Origin: Pseudoalteromonas peptidolytica
GTDB taxonomy: Bacteria > Pseudomonadota > Gammaproteobacteria > Enterobacterales > Alteromonadaceae
Assembly: GCF_012641745.1 (NCBI RefSeq)
Contig: NZ_WEHZ01000021.1
Span: 1 to 64,000, forward strand
Length of the DNA stretch: 64,000 nucleotides
Reading direction: 5' to 3'
How positions within the stretch are numbered: the stretch's first letter is position 1; each line of letters opens with the position of its first letter. Position numbers and translations under genes: made by a program. The notes beneath the pieces were generated by a model. It made no database searches. It had not been told where the DNA came from and saw nothing but the letters and a program-made list of their open reading frames with translations. Shown here piece after piece: positions 44,205 to 52,885 of this stretch.

Positions 44205-44366
44205 TGTGAAACTCCAGTTTGAGTGATACAAATTTGTTTCGTTAGCTGATCTATTTTGATGACAGAAAGCTGTGTTGATAACACCACTGTCGCATTTTGT
44301 TATCACCAAGCCATTTGTGTCCATGTTGGTGACGTTAAATAAAAAGCGTTAATGCCGTCAGTGTTT

Positions 44367-44405
44367 GATTTCCTCAACTTGAGTCAGTATTAAAACAAAA
44401 TGGTA
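44367..44405. repeat. Dispersed repeat family 1, decayed single end
   Basis: TTCCTCAACTTGAGTCAGTA and AAAACAAAATGGTA resemble the right end of the copies at 30096-30146 and 25095-25307 with several changes. It lies upstream of the MipA and beta-propeller genes. Confidence 0.5.
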
Positions 44406-44574
44406 GTCGTTTGTTGGCGGTGAGTGGTCAGCCTGCCCTAATGTGTAATTTACCAGTCGCGGTACAAATTACCAGAAAGGGTAACATTAAATAACAAAAC
44501 AAACGCTGATGATAACAGAAATGCCGGCGTAAAAGTTTAGGCTTAATTGACGCTTAACTTTCAAGGATAACATT

Positions 44575-46584
44575 ATGAATTACAAAATTTGGTTGAGCTT
44601 GCCACTTGCTGCAGGTTTGAGTGCATGTGGTGGTAGCAGCAACAATGAAGAGAATAAGACGTTGCCAGCGCTCAATGCGCTAAATAACAGTACAGCACCG
44701 CTACAAGCATCTTCTGCAGCGCAATTTAGTCAGTTTGTTAAAAATGGTATTTTTATCGCAAGTGGAGGGGGGAAAAACGGTGAAGACGTGTCGGAAAACC
44801 CAGCCGCTACTACCGTAACAACGCCATACTCTGGGACAAACCAGCTTGTGGATGGTGTATCACAAAGCGACCGGATCAAGTTTGACGGGCGCTATTTGTA
44901 TATTGCTGGGACGACGGAGGTTGCCTACGAGGGGGACAGCAGTAAAACCTTCGTTAGAGTGTTAGATACTGTGGCTGACGAAGTGCCATTGCAAGTGAAT
45001 GAACTTATTGTGTCGGACTCAGCGTTTGCTAGCCAAAACCTCTATTTACAGGAGCACCAGTTAATCAGTGTATTGATGGACTATGATTACGGCTTCGCAG
45101 ACGACATATCGATACAGTCAATCCAGCCACAAGTAGATTATCAAGGTTTTATAGAGCTGGCTTTCAGTGACGTATCCATGCCCGAACAAGCCGCCGTCGA
45201 GAAACGCTTTCGGATGGATGGCTCACTAGTTGGTAGTCGCCTAATAGGTGATACTCTGTATGTAATAGCTGAACATACATTGAGTTACAGTGGATATACG
45301 GACAATGACAGATTAGCAAGCTATAACCAACTAATGGATATGGATGTCAACGCACTGCTCCCTGCCTTTAAAAACCTACAAACAAACACAGAAGCGCCAT
45401 TAGTCGCAGCAGATAGTTGCTATCTGCCTGCAGATGCAACGGCATTAGATGGCTACCATGGCTTAACGACCATAACCCAAGTAAATATCCACACTCCTGA
45501 TGACTTTAAAACAACATGCGTAAGCACCCGAACCGCGGGCTTTTATATGTCAGCGACGACGCTATATCTGTATAACTACACATTCGCCGATAACACTGAT
45601 GAGGTCAACACCGCGATTTGGCAACCTCATGGTTTAGTATTACACCAATTGACACTAAATAATGAAGGGGTAACTTATCAAGCGACAGGAGAGGTTGAAG
45701 GTCAGCTCGCACAGGTGAGTAGTAACATGGCAGCAACGCGATTTGATGAACAAGACGGTATGCTCAGAGTGTTCACAAGTAAATATGACACTAGCATGGG
45801 AAATAGCCACAAGCTGCATATTCTAAAACCAGAGGGCAACACACTGGTGACAGTTGCCACTTTACCAAATGATAAATATCCCACCCCTATTGGTAAAGTG
45901 AACCCACAAACCAATCAAGTAGATGAAGATGTGTACGCCGTGCGGTATTTTGGCGATACTGCCTATGTTGTTACTTTTAGGCAAATAGACCCTCTATATG
46001 TCTTAGATTTATCCGATGTTACAGAGCCTAAAATGGTTGGCAGCCTAGAAGTACCCGGTTTTTCCTCATACCTACACCCAGTTGGTGAAGGCTTATTGCT
46101 TGGCGTTGGGCAACATGTAACGGAGCCAAACTCTGAAGTTGCTTCAGGTACACAAGTGAGTTTATTTGATGTGGCTGATCCGGCGGCACCTAAGCTGTTA
46201 AAAGCACATATCTTTGAAGGGGGATTTACGCCACTGGAGTATGATTATCGTACGCTGGCGATGCTAAAAGACAATGACTCAGTGACGCGATTTACGTTAC
46301 CTATTGTGTATTGGACTACCGAACAAGAGAGTGACGCTAGCTCCACTTGGTATACTGCTAATGACTTGGCTGCATTTGAAGTAGTGCAAGGAGTGGACTC
46401 CACGTTGACCTACCGTGGTAGCAGCCGAGCAGCGCTCACCTTGCCTATTAGTAATGATAAAGTGCTGGGATATACCGAGGCGGATAGGGGGCTTATCCAA
46501 GGCGATAAACTTTTGTACATACATGGCAACTATGTGTGGCAAAGCGATTGGTTAACACCTCAAAATAACACCGGCCCACATTAG
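44575..46584 (+). CDS. Beta-propeller lipoprotein (PF09826 type)
   Basis: The 669-residue precursor has a lipoprotein signal with lipobox LSAC (C18). The mature part matches the secreted beta-propeller family: YSGTNQLVDGVSQSDRIKFD followed by GRYLYIAG, a TQVNIHTPDDF segment, YFGDTAYVVTFRQIDPLYVL and EVPGFSSYLHPVGEGLLLGV. Members are found in archaea and bacteria and their activity is not known. It is anchored in the envelope, probably the outer membrane. AAGGATAAC precedes ATG 44575. Monocistronic, with a strong terminator about 160 bases later. Confidence 0.85.
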   Translation: MNYKIWLSLPLAAGLSACGGSSNNEENKTLPALNALNNSTAPLQASSAAQFSQFVKNGIFIASGGGKNGEDVSENPAATTVTTPYSGTNQLVDGVSQSDRIKFDGRYLYIAGTTEVAYEGDSSKTFVRVLDTVADEVPLQVNELIVSDSAFASQNLYLQEHQLISVLMDYDYGFADDISIQSIQPQVDYQGFIELAFSDVSMPEQAAVEKRFRMDGSLVGSRLIGDTLYVIAEHTLSYSGYTDNDRLASYNQLMDMDVNALLPAFKNLQTNTEAPLVAADSCYLPADATALDGYHGLTTITQVNIHTPDDFKTTCVSTRTAGFYMSATTLYLYNYTFADNTDEVNTAIWQPHGLVLHQLTLNNEGVTYQATGEVEGQLAQVSSNMAATRFDEQDGMLRVFTSKYDTSMGNSHKLHILKPEGNTLVTVATLPNDKYPTPIGKVNPQTNQVDEDVYAVRYFGDTAYVVTFRQIDPLYVLDLSDVTEPKMVGSLEVPGFSSYLHPVGEGLLLGVGQHVTEPNSEVASGTQVSLFDVADPAAPKLLKAHIFEGGFTPLEYDYRTLAMLKDNDSVTRFTLPIVYWTTEQESDASSTWYTANDLAAFEVVQGVDSTLTYRGSSRAALTLPISNDKVLGYTEADRGLIQGDKLLYIHGNYVWQSDWLTPQNNTGPH

Positions 46585-46745
46585 AGCAGATGGTTACCGT
46601 TTGAACTCTTAACGTCGTTTTAGGGGGACTTCACAGTCTTGTTGTACATGGTTTTGTTGTTTAGCGGTGAACTGTAGCACCGCAGCCTACCGTTTCAGTA
46701 AGAGCGTTACATTTGCTGAGTCTGTATCGATAAAATCATGATTTT

Positions 46746-46771
46746 AGCCCCACCTAATGTGGGGCTTTTTT
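46746..46771 (+). terminator. Intrinsic terminator after the beta-propeller gene
   Basis: AGCCCCAC (46746-46753) pairs with GTGGGGCT (46759-46766), followed by six T. It lies between the convergent propeller and receptor genes and works best on the plus strand. Confidence 0.92.
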
Positions 46772-46804
46772 GTAATTACCGTGGCCTAAACTACAGTATT
46801 TACT

Positions 46805-49800
46805 TTAAAATTGGTACTTGGCACCAATGAACGCAAAGCGTCCAACACCAGAACCATAAGCACTATCAAAGTTACCTCTACCACCGACAATAAACGGTCC
46901 CTTTTCATCGAATAGATTGTTGATACCACCATAAATCGATAAAGAGCGATCGTTATTCAAATCCATGCTGTAGTTTACACTGATACTATGGGTGACAACC
47001 GATGGCAGTGAACCTTGCCACAGTGGCTCAGGGTTACTGATGCAGCTTGACTCTCCAGCGTCACAACGGGCATCATTTTTCGTCATTGCAGCTTGCCAAT
47101 CTTCATATCGAGAGCGACTTGCTTCCACAGCACCTTTGTACTTTGTACTCCAGCGCACACGCCAGTCATTTTTGTACCAAGTCAGTGCAATCGCGCCTTT
47201 GTCTTCAAAAATGTCGTCGCCTAAGTAGCCTTCGTATAAATCCTCATATTGGCCATCAGGACCCGTACTGGTGATTGAATACTCGATGACGTGCGTCCAA
47301 TCCGCTTTAACCTTAAAGCGGCCATATTCACTGGCATCGTACAGATACTCCATGGCAATATCGTAACCTTTGGTGCGAATTTCATCAGTGTTAATAACGC
47401 GCTGATTTACTTCAAAGACCTGCCCTTCTTCATCACGCTTGATGTCGCGACAAAATTCATTTTCGCTGCCATATTCCATGGATGAGGCATAACAGAATTT
47501 GATGATATCTTCGTTGCCCAGCGCCGTAACTGCGTCATCGATTTGAATATCATAATAGTCTAACGCCATTCTAAGGTTGGGAATAAACGAAGGGGCAAGG
47601 GACAAGCCAAGCGTAATTGTATCAGCTGTTTCTTCAAACAACTCACTATTCCCTGAGTTTGGAGAATAGCCATTATTCTCATCTTCAAACTTCCCTTCTG
47701 CAGCAATGGTAGCGAGGATCCCTGCCTCTTTTCTACAGTTATCATGGCCCGGTTCCATTGAGGTGGCAGTAACGCCATCGCAAACATCATCAAAGCTATT
47801 ATAATCACCACGAGGAGGAGACATTAGCTCTGTGATAGTAGGTGCTCTCATCGCTCTGGCCCAATTGGCCCGGATTGAGTAACCTTCAATTGGCTCGTAG
47901 ATAAATCCAGCTTTATAACTTTGGATAAGCCCTGTATTTGCCCAGCTGTAATCGGCAATACGAGCTGACACTTCTGCACTGAGAGACTTAGCCAAGGGGG
48001 CATCTTTTAGTAACGGCAACGAAAGCTCAGCAAAAGCTTCTCGTACGCTCACATCACCATCAAAAGTAGGTACGTAGTTGAAGGTTACACCGCCATTAGG
48101 CACATTGGTAGCGACACTCTGACTGTCTTTTCTATATTCGAAACCAAAAGCAGAGCCTACAGCGCCTGCTGGGAGCTCAAATAAATCGCCGGTGATGAAA
48201 CCAGATACGGTAACTTGATCGATATCTGTGGTTATGGATGGATTAGCTCGAATATAATTAGCGGCTTCTGCTGTGATTGACCCTTCACCAAATAAGTTGA
48301 TTGGTACACAACCTTGGCCTCGAGCTTGTTCGTCTTTACACTGAATGGTGCCGTCCGCTAGACGCTCGGCGTTGAGTGCTTGTTTGACACGTGCAACAAA
48401 AATCTCGTTACTACGGTTTTGCTCCTGTTTGAACTTGCCATAACCTACGGAGACATCCCACTCCCAGTCATCCCACAGGTAGCCGCGTAATCCACCCCAT
48501 GTCCTAATCGTCGTTCTTTCATTGTCGTTTATGATATTTCCCACTTCTGAGAACAGTCGATCCCATTTTACGCCTTTTGAACTTGCTTCTGCGCGGATAG
48601 CGTCAGGCATATAGGGATTATCATAGGGGATACGGCCCATACAATCTGAGCCAAATTGATTGTTTGCAGGATCGTATGTAACTATCGCATCGCACTCATC
48701 TTCACTTTCTGGTGATTTGACATTGCGTGAGGTGTTGCGGCTGTATTGTAATTGGAAGTAGGCTTCTACTTCATTGTCAAACTCATACTCAGTTTTTACT
48801 GCCGCAGAAATATCTTTATCTGGCACTTTTAACATCGTAAATTGGTTGAAGTTAATGCCGTGGCGTTCTTCTTGCCAATCGTTTCTTAACGTAGTGCCAT
48901 CGTACCAAAAACCGGCGTCGGGTTTAAAGCTGCTCGACTCGTCAAAGACGCCACCAGGGATAGAATCGCTGAGGCTAGTCCATTGTGATTTGTCGATGTC
49001 TCGCATACATTGATAGGCTGTTTTTGTGTCGGGATCGTAAGTTGCTGTTAGCATCACGTTGCACATACGCTCTTCATCGTAGTCCCAGCTGTCTTGCTGT
49101 TGGGCACGTTTTCTATCCCAGTAACTTAAGCCTTTTTCTTCATCATACGTGGCACTGAAAAAGAAGTAGCCCTTACCATTGTCGTAGCTGGTACCGTAGT
49201 CTGCGCTTATTGTGTATTCTGCTGCGCCACCTTGTGTACTTTCTCCTCCACGAGCATGGAAAGTTGCCCCTTCTTTATCTTGTTGCGTAATGATATTTAC
49301 CACCCCAGCGATGGCATCAGAACCATAGGCAGCTGAGGCGCCTCCGGTGATGATTTCTACTCGGTCAACCATGCCTTTAGGGATAGTTGAGAGGCTAACG
49401 TAATTGCCTGAGTAGCTATTAGAAACCACTCTGCGACCATCAATCAGGGTTAACGTGCGGCTAACCCCTAACTCTCTGAGGTCGATTGTAGAAAGTCCCG
49501 TATTTTGAACGCTACTTTGCGAGTTTCCGTTACCTGTTCCTTCGCTGACTTGCGGCATTTCTTCGAACAAAATATCCGCCAGTGAACCAAACCCAGCATC
49601 ATTCAAAGACTCCGCATTCATTGTTGCAATGGGTGTTGGCACCGAAAAGCTGTCTCTTTTAATCCTCGATCCGGTGATCACTATTTTTTCAAGCGCCTGA
49701 TCTTCGGCCTGAGTGTTGGTTGTCGAGCTCGTTTGCTCTACCTGTTGACGTTCAATCTGTTGCGCTTGTGCAGTTGTGGAATGACTACATGCGAGTGCGA

Positions 49801-49840
49801 TAGATAGGGTAATGAGTTTTAATTTATTATTAGGTAACAC
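46805..49840 (-). CDS. TonB-dependent outer-membrane receptor
   Basis: The 1011-residue protein has a signal peptide (LKLITLSIALACSHSTTAQA), a Gln/Glu-rich stretch, then the receptor start EKIVITGSRIKRDSF. The plug contains STIDLRELGVSRTLTLIDGR and RVEIITGGASAAYGSDAIAG, and the barrel ends RFAFIGAKYQF. It belongs to the same ITGSRI class as the receptor at 11844-14687 but is only loosely similar to it. It is divergent from a wHTH/PD40 regulator with a 323-base AT-rich spacer, the usual set-up for its control. Substrate unknown. Confidence 0.93.
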   Translation of the reverse strand: MLPNNKLKLITLSIALACSHSTTAQAQQIERQQVEQTSSTTNTQAEDQALEKIVITGSRIKRDSFSVPTPIATMNAESLNDAGFGSLADILFEEMPQVSEGTGNGNSQSSVQNTGLSTIDLRELGVSRTLTLIDGRRVVSNSYSGNYVSLSTIPKGMVDRVEIITGGASAAYGSDAIAGVVNIITQQDKEGATFHARGGESTQGGAAEYTISADYGTSYDNGKGYFFFSATYDEEKGLSYWDRKRAQQQDSWDYDEERMCNVMLTATYDPDTKTAYQCMRDIDKSQWTSLSDSIPGGVFDESSSFKPDAGFWYDGTTLRNDWQEERHGINFNQFTMLKVPDKDISAAVKTEYEFDNEVEAYFQLQYSRNTSRNVKSPESEDECDAIVTYDPANNQFGSDCMGRIPYDNPYMPDAIRAEASSKGVKWDRLFSEVGNIINDNERTTIRTWGGLRGYLWDDWEWDVSVGYGKFKQEQNRSNEIFVARVKQALNAERLADGTIQCKDEQARGQGCVPINLFGEGSITAEAANYIRANPSITTDIDQVTVSGFITGDLFELPAGAVGSAFGFEYRKDSQSVATNVPNGGVTFNYVPTFDGDVSVREAFAELSLPLLKDAPLAKSLSAEVSARIADYSWANTGLIQSYKAGFIYEPIEGYSIRANWARAMRAPTITELMSPPRGDYNSFDDVCDGVTATSMEPGHDNCRKEAGILATIAAEGKFEDENNGYSPNSGNSELFEETADTITLGLSLAPSFIPNLRMALDYYDIQIDDAVTALGNEDIIKFCYASSMEYGSENEFCRDIKRDEEGQVFEVNQRVINTDEIRTKGYDIAMEYLYDASEYGRFKVKADWTHVIEYSITSTGPDGQYEDLYEGYLGDDIFEDKGAIALTWYKNDWRVRWSTKYKGAVEASRSRYEDWQAAMTKNDARCDAGESSCISNPEPLWQGSLPSVVTHSISVNYSMDLNNDRSLSIYGGINNLFDEKGPFIVGGRGNFDSAYGSGVGRFAFIGAKYQF

Positions 49841-50163
49841 GGTGATCCCTTTTCTAATTGTTGTTCATTGATTTAGGGTCTGCTGGGCGGGGAATGCCTT
49901 ATTGTTTCACAAACAAAAGGCGATATTCTGGACCAGTGTTGCTCATTCTGACCATCCCTTTAGTACATGCAATGATACCAATATCTATTCTTTAACGTTT
50001 TTAGCTCTATTTAATATCTATTTAAAAATAAGCATTTAAAACAGATGTTTAATTAATACTTTAAGATGGATTTAAATATGAAAGTGGCATTCATCGTGTA
50101 AATTTTTTCATTTAGACACTAATTTAGGTATGATTTATTGCATACTTATTCACAGATGAAATC
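49841..50163. other. Divergent regulatory spacer
   Basis: This 323-base spacer between receptor and regulator is markedly AT-rich between 49980 and 50160, with repeated ATTTAAA-like words (near 50010, 50030, 50050, 50070). These are candidate sites for the divergent winged-helix regulator. No gene is seen. Confidence 0.45.
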
Positions 50164-52230
50164 ATGCAGCACGACACTACTTTTCAGTTATTAGGCGTAA
50201 ACATCGACCCTATTGGACATAGTATGTCTAAAGATGGGAAAGTGTGTTGTGTCCAACCAAAGTTTATTGAGGTATTGTCAGTATTGGCACGTGCCTACCC
50301 CAACGTAGTAACACGTGAAGAGATCATTGCTCAAGTATGGGATGGCAATCTTTTTGTTGGTGAAAAAGCCTTGACCAATGCTGTTTGGCATTTGCGAAAA
50401 ACCTTCAAAACACTGGATTGTGGCGCTGAAAATACAGAAAACGAGGTTATCGAAACCATTCGTAAGTCAGGGTATAGATTAAAAGTTCCTCCTCATTTTG
50501 AACCCGCAGCTATTAGCCCTGAGGTACAACCTAATATTGCACAGTTTATAAGTGTCAACAAAGTCATGATGTTGACAACTTTGTGTATTTTAGTCGTCAC
50601 TTTAATGCTGTATTTGAACAGTGACCGTCCAAATGATGCGCTCGTTGACGTAACCGATTACCCCGGGCGAGAGTTGTTTCCAAGTATTTCTCCTAATGGG
50701 CAATTTATGGCCTTTGCATGGCGAAAGCTCGGTGGTCATGCACATCTGTATTTAAAAGACCTTACTCATCCAAACCGTCCTCCTGTTAAGCTCAGCAATG
50801 GTAACGAAAATGCGTCTGTTTCGGTGTGGGCGCGAGACAACCAAACGGTATTTTTCATTGCAAAGCAAACGGGTAAGTGTGCCATCAAATCGCTAAATAC
50901 AGTGACTAAAGCACAAAAAGTGCTCGCAGATTGCCCTGTAAACACGACGACCACACTGACCTACTCGGCAGAAAAAAATCTACTTGGGTTTGTTGCGAAA
51001 AAAAGTGAAGGTAGTGGCGGGCAGGTCGTCTTACTTGACTTAACTCATCTGACCGAAACGGTCTTAGATTGCCAGTTGAACTGTCAAGATAGCTATCCTG
51101 AAAGTATTGTGATGTCACCCGATGCGTCTAAAATCGTGATCAGTCGCAACTTACCCAATGGTTTAGAAAACCTCTACCTGAAAATGCTGGACTCAGGTCG
51201 GGAGATTACGCTTCTACAAGGTCATGATGACTTACGAGGAGTGACTTGGCATCCTACTGACAATTACCTTGTGGTGTCATCTATAGAGCATGGTGCACGT
51301 AAAGCATATAAAGTGTCACTTGACGGCAAGATATTGGCCTCGCTACCATTTTCTGGGCTCAGCTACCCAAATTTCAGCGCTTCCGGAGCGCTTTATTTTC
51401 ATAATTGGGAGATAGATACTTCTATTATGAAACTTGATTTAAGTGCAACTGTAGCAAGCTCCCCATTTCCAATTTTACACTCACAAGTGAGCTTTCGTTA
51501 CCCTGATTACTCATCAGATTCAGAGCAGTTGCTTTTTATTTCTAATCAGTCTGGCTTTGATGAAGTGTGGATGTCTAACCTCAAAGGTGACGAGCGAGTA
51601 CAGCTAACCCAATTAGAGTTACAAGCGTTGCATCCAGCATGGTCCAAAGATGGCAGCAAAGTGGTTTTTATCACTAAATCATCGCAGGGGAGTCAGCTCC
51701 AGCTACTGGATGTCGCCGACAAGCAAGTGATCCAAATAAAAACAGGTCTTGAGTATCATGGCAAGCCTAGCTGGTCCTCTGACGACAAGCATATATATGT
51801 CTCAGATGGCAAAGACATATTTCGAGTGTCAATAGAAGCACATCAAAAGCCCGTGACTAAGTTAACCGCTGGGACGACAGCGATCGAGTACAAAGATGCC
51901 TTATACATATACAAAAGTGAACAACAAGAAATGTGGAAAATGGATCTGATGTCTAAAGAACATCAGCATTTATTTACTGGGGCATATTTAGCATCAAGCG
52001 CGAGCTGGTCAGTGTCTCGTTCAGGTATCTACTACTTATCTGTTCATCGTGGTGATTTTCGCATTAGCTACTTTGACTTTGCGAGTAAACAACATAAAGA
52101 CATTATCCGAGTGCCTGAGCGCAGTTTTAGCCGCAGTAGGGGACTGGAGTTTATTGAAACAAAAAACTGGCTATTGTTTACAGGCTATGAGATCCCGCAA
52201 GTCGATATAAAGCGTATTGATAGACTCTGA
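50164..52230 (+). CDS. CadC-like membrane regulator with periplasmic PD40/TolB propeller
   Basis: The 688-residue protein has an OmpR-type winged helix at 1-110 (FIEVLSVLARAYPNVVTREE, GEKALTNAVWHLRKTF, ETIRKSGYRLKVPPHF) and a single membrane helix at about 135-155 (VMMLTTLCILVVTLMLYL). A C-terminal propeller follows with PD40 repeats (GRELFPSISPNGQFMAFAW, PAWSKDGSKVVFITK, KPSWSSDDKHIYVSDG). This is a one-component membrane regulator with its sensor outside the cytoplasm. It is probably the controller of the divergent TonB receptor. The signal sensed is unknown. Confidence 0.88.
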   Translation: MQHDTTFQLLGVNIDPIGHSMSKDGKVCCVQPKFIEVLSVLARAYPNVVTREEIIAQVWDGNLFVGEKALTNAVWHLRKTFKTLDCGAENTENEVIETIRKSGYRLKVPPHFEPAAISPEVQPNIAQFISVNKVMMLTTLCILVVTLMLYLNSDRPNDALVDVTDYPGRELFPSISPNGQFMAFAWRKLGGHAHLYLKDLTHPNRPPVKLSNGNENASVSVWARDNQTVFFIAKQTGKCAIKSLNTVTKAQKVLADCPVNTTTTLTYSAEKNLLGFVAKKSEGSGGQVVLLDLTHLTETVLDCQLNCQDSYPESIVMSPDASKIVISRNLPNGLENLYLKMLDSGREITLLQGHDDLRGVTWHPTDNYLVVSSIEHGARKAYKVSLDGKILASLPFSGLSYPNFSASGALYFHNWEIDTSIMKLDLSATVASSPFPILHSQVSFRYPDYSSDSEQLLFISNQSGFDEVWMSNLKGDERVQLTQLELQALHPAWSKDGSKVVFITKSSQGSQLQLLDVADKQVIQIKTGLEYHGKPSWSSDDKHIYVSDGKDIFRVSIEAHQKPVTKLTAGTTAIEYKDALYIYKSEQQEMWKMDLMSKEHQHLFTGAYLASSASWSVSRSGIYYLSVHRGDFRISYFDFASKQHKDIIRVPERSFSRSRGLEFIETKNWLLFTGYEIPQVDIKRIDRL

Positions 52231-52251
52231 TGTTGAGTGAAGCAACACGTT

Positions 52252-52300
52252 AAGGTTTTCTCGCCTCAAAAGAGACCACTTAATTAAGAACATTGGTATA
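52252..52300. repeat. Dispersed repeat family 1, solo end
   Basis: AAGGTTTTCTCGCCTCAAAA and AGACCACTTAATTAAGAACA followed by TTGGTATA match the last 50 bases of the copy at 7368-7580. It ends 17 bases before the peroxiredoxin start, so it forms that gene's immediate leader. Confidence 0.75.
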
Positions 52301-52317
52301 AATTGAAGGAATTGAAA

Positions 52318-52791
52318 ATGATTGAAGTTGGACAAAAACTACCTCAGGCGCAACTGAGCGAGCTCACCGCAGATGGCATGGTTAATCATGATGTCGCTAC
52401 CTGCTTTGCCGGTAAAAAGGTTGTTCTTTTTGCCGTGCCAGGCGCATTTACACCTACATGCTCAGCTGCGCACCTGCCTGGTTTTGTGGTTAATGCAGAT
52501 GAGTTTACCGCCAAAGGTGTGGATATTATCGCATGTGTATCAGTAAACGATGCTTTTGTGATGAAAGCGTGGGGTGAAGCACAAAATGCACAAGCCATTA
52601 TGATGCTTGGCGACGGTGATGGCAGCTTCACAAAAGCAATTGGGCTGGACATGGATACCGGTGCTTTTGGTGGCCTGCGCTCGCAGCGCTACGCCATGGT
52701 GATTGAAGATGGTGTGGTGACCAGCCTGAATGTGGAACAACCAAAACAATTTGAGGTAAGCAAAGCTGAAGTTATCCTAGCTTTGCTATAG
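52318..52791 (+). CDS. Peroxiredoxin of the Prx5 type
   Basis: From ATG 52318, with AAGGA upstream, the protein has 157 residues. The peroxidatic cysteine is in VPGAFTPTCSAAHLPG, the Prx5-class motif; VSVNDAFVMKAWG and GDGDGSFTKAIGLDMD follow, with RSQRYAMVIEDGVV near the end. The length and the P-G-A-F-T-P-T-C wording fit atypical two-cysteine or one-cysteine Prx5 enzymes, which reduce hydrogen peroxide and organic peroxides using glutathione or thioredoxin systems. The start TTG 52303 is in frame but precedes the ribosome site. Confidence 0.92.
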   Translation: MIEVGQKLPQAQLSELTADGMVNHDVATCFAGKKVVLFAVPGAFTPTCSAAHLPGFVVNADEFTAKGVDIIACVSVNDAFVMKAWGEAQNAQAIMMLGDGDGSFTKAIGLDMDTGAFGGLRSQRYAMVIEDGVVTSLNVEQPKQFEVSKAEVILALL

Positions 52792-52825
52792 CCTATGAGT
52801 TGAGGGTAATTAATGCTTATTAACT

Positions 52826-52871
52826 AGCTGCTAGAAAGGCATTAGTTAAACCGAGCTCAGGTCAATTATCC
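52826..52871. repeat. Dispersed repeat family 2, inverted copy
   Basis: On the minus strand this reads GGATAATTGACCTGAGCTCG then TAATGCCTTTCTAGCAGCTAG. TAATGC (52811-52816) pairs with GCATTA (52839-52844), so the convergent ends of the peroxiredoxin and chemoreceptor genes share a possible hairpin here. Confidence 0.5.
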
Positions 52872-52885
52872 GAATTTCAAGTCAC

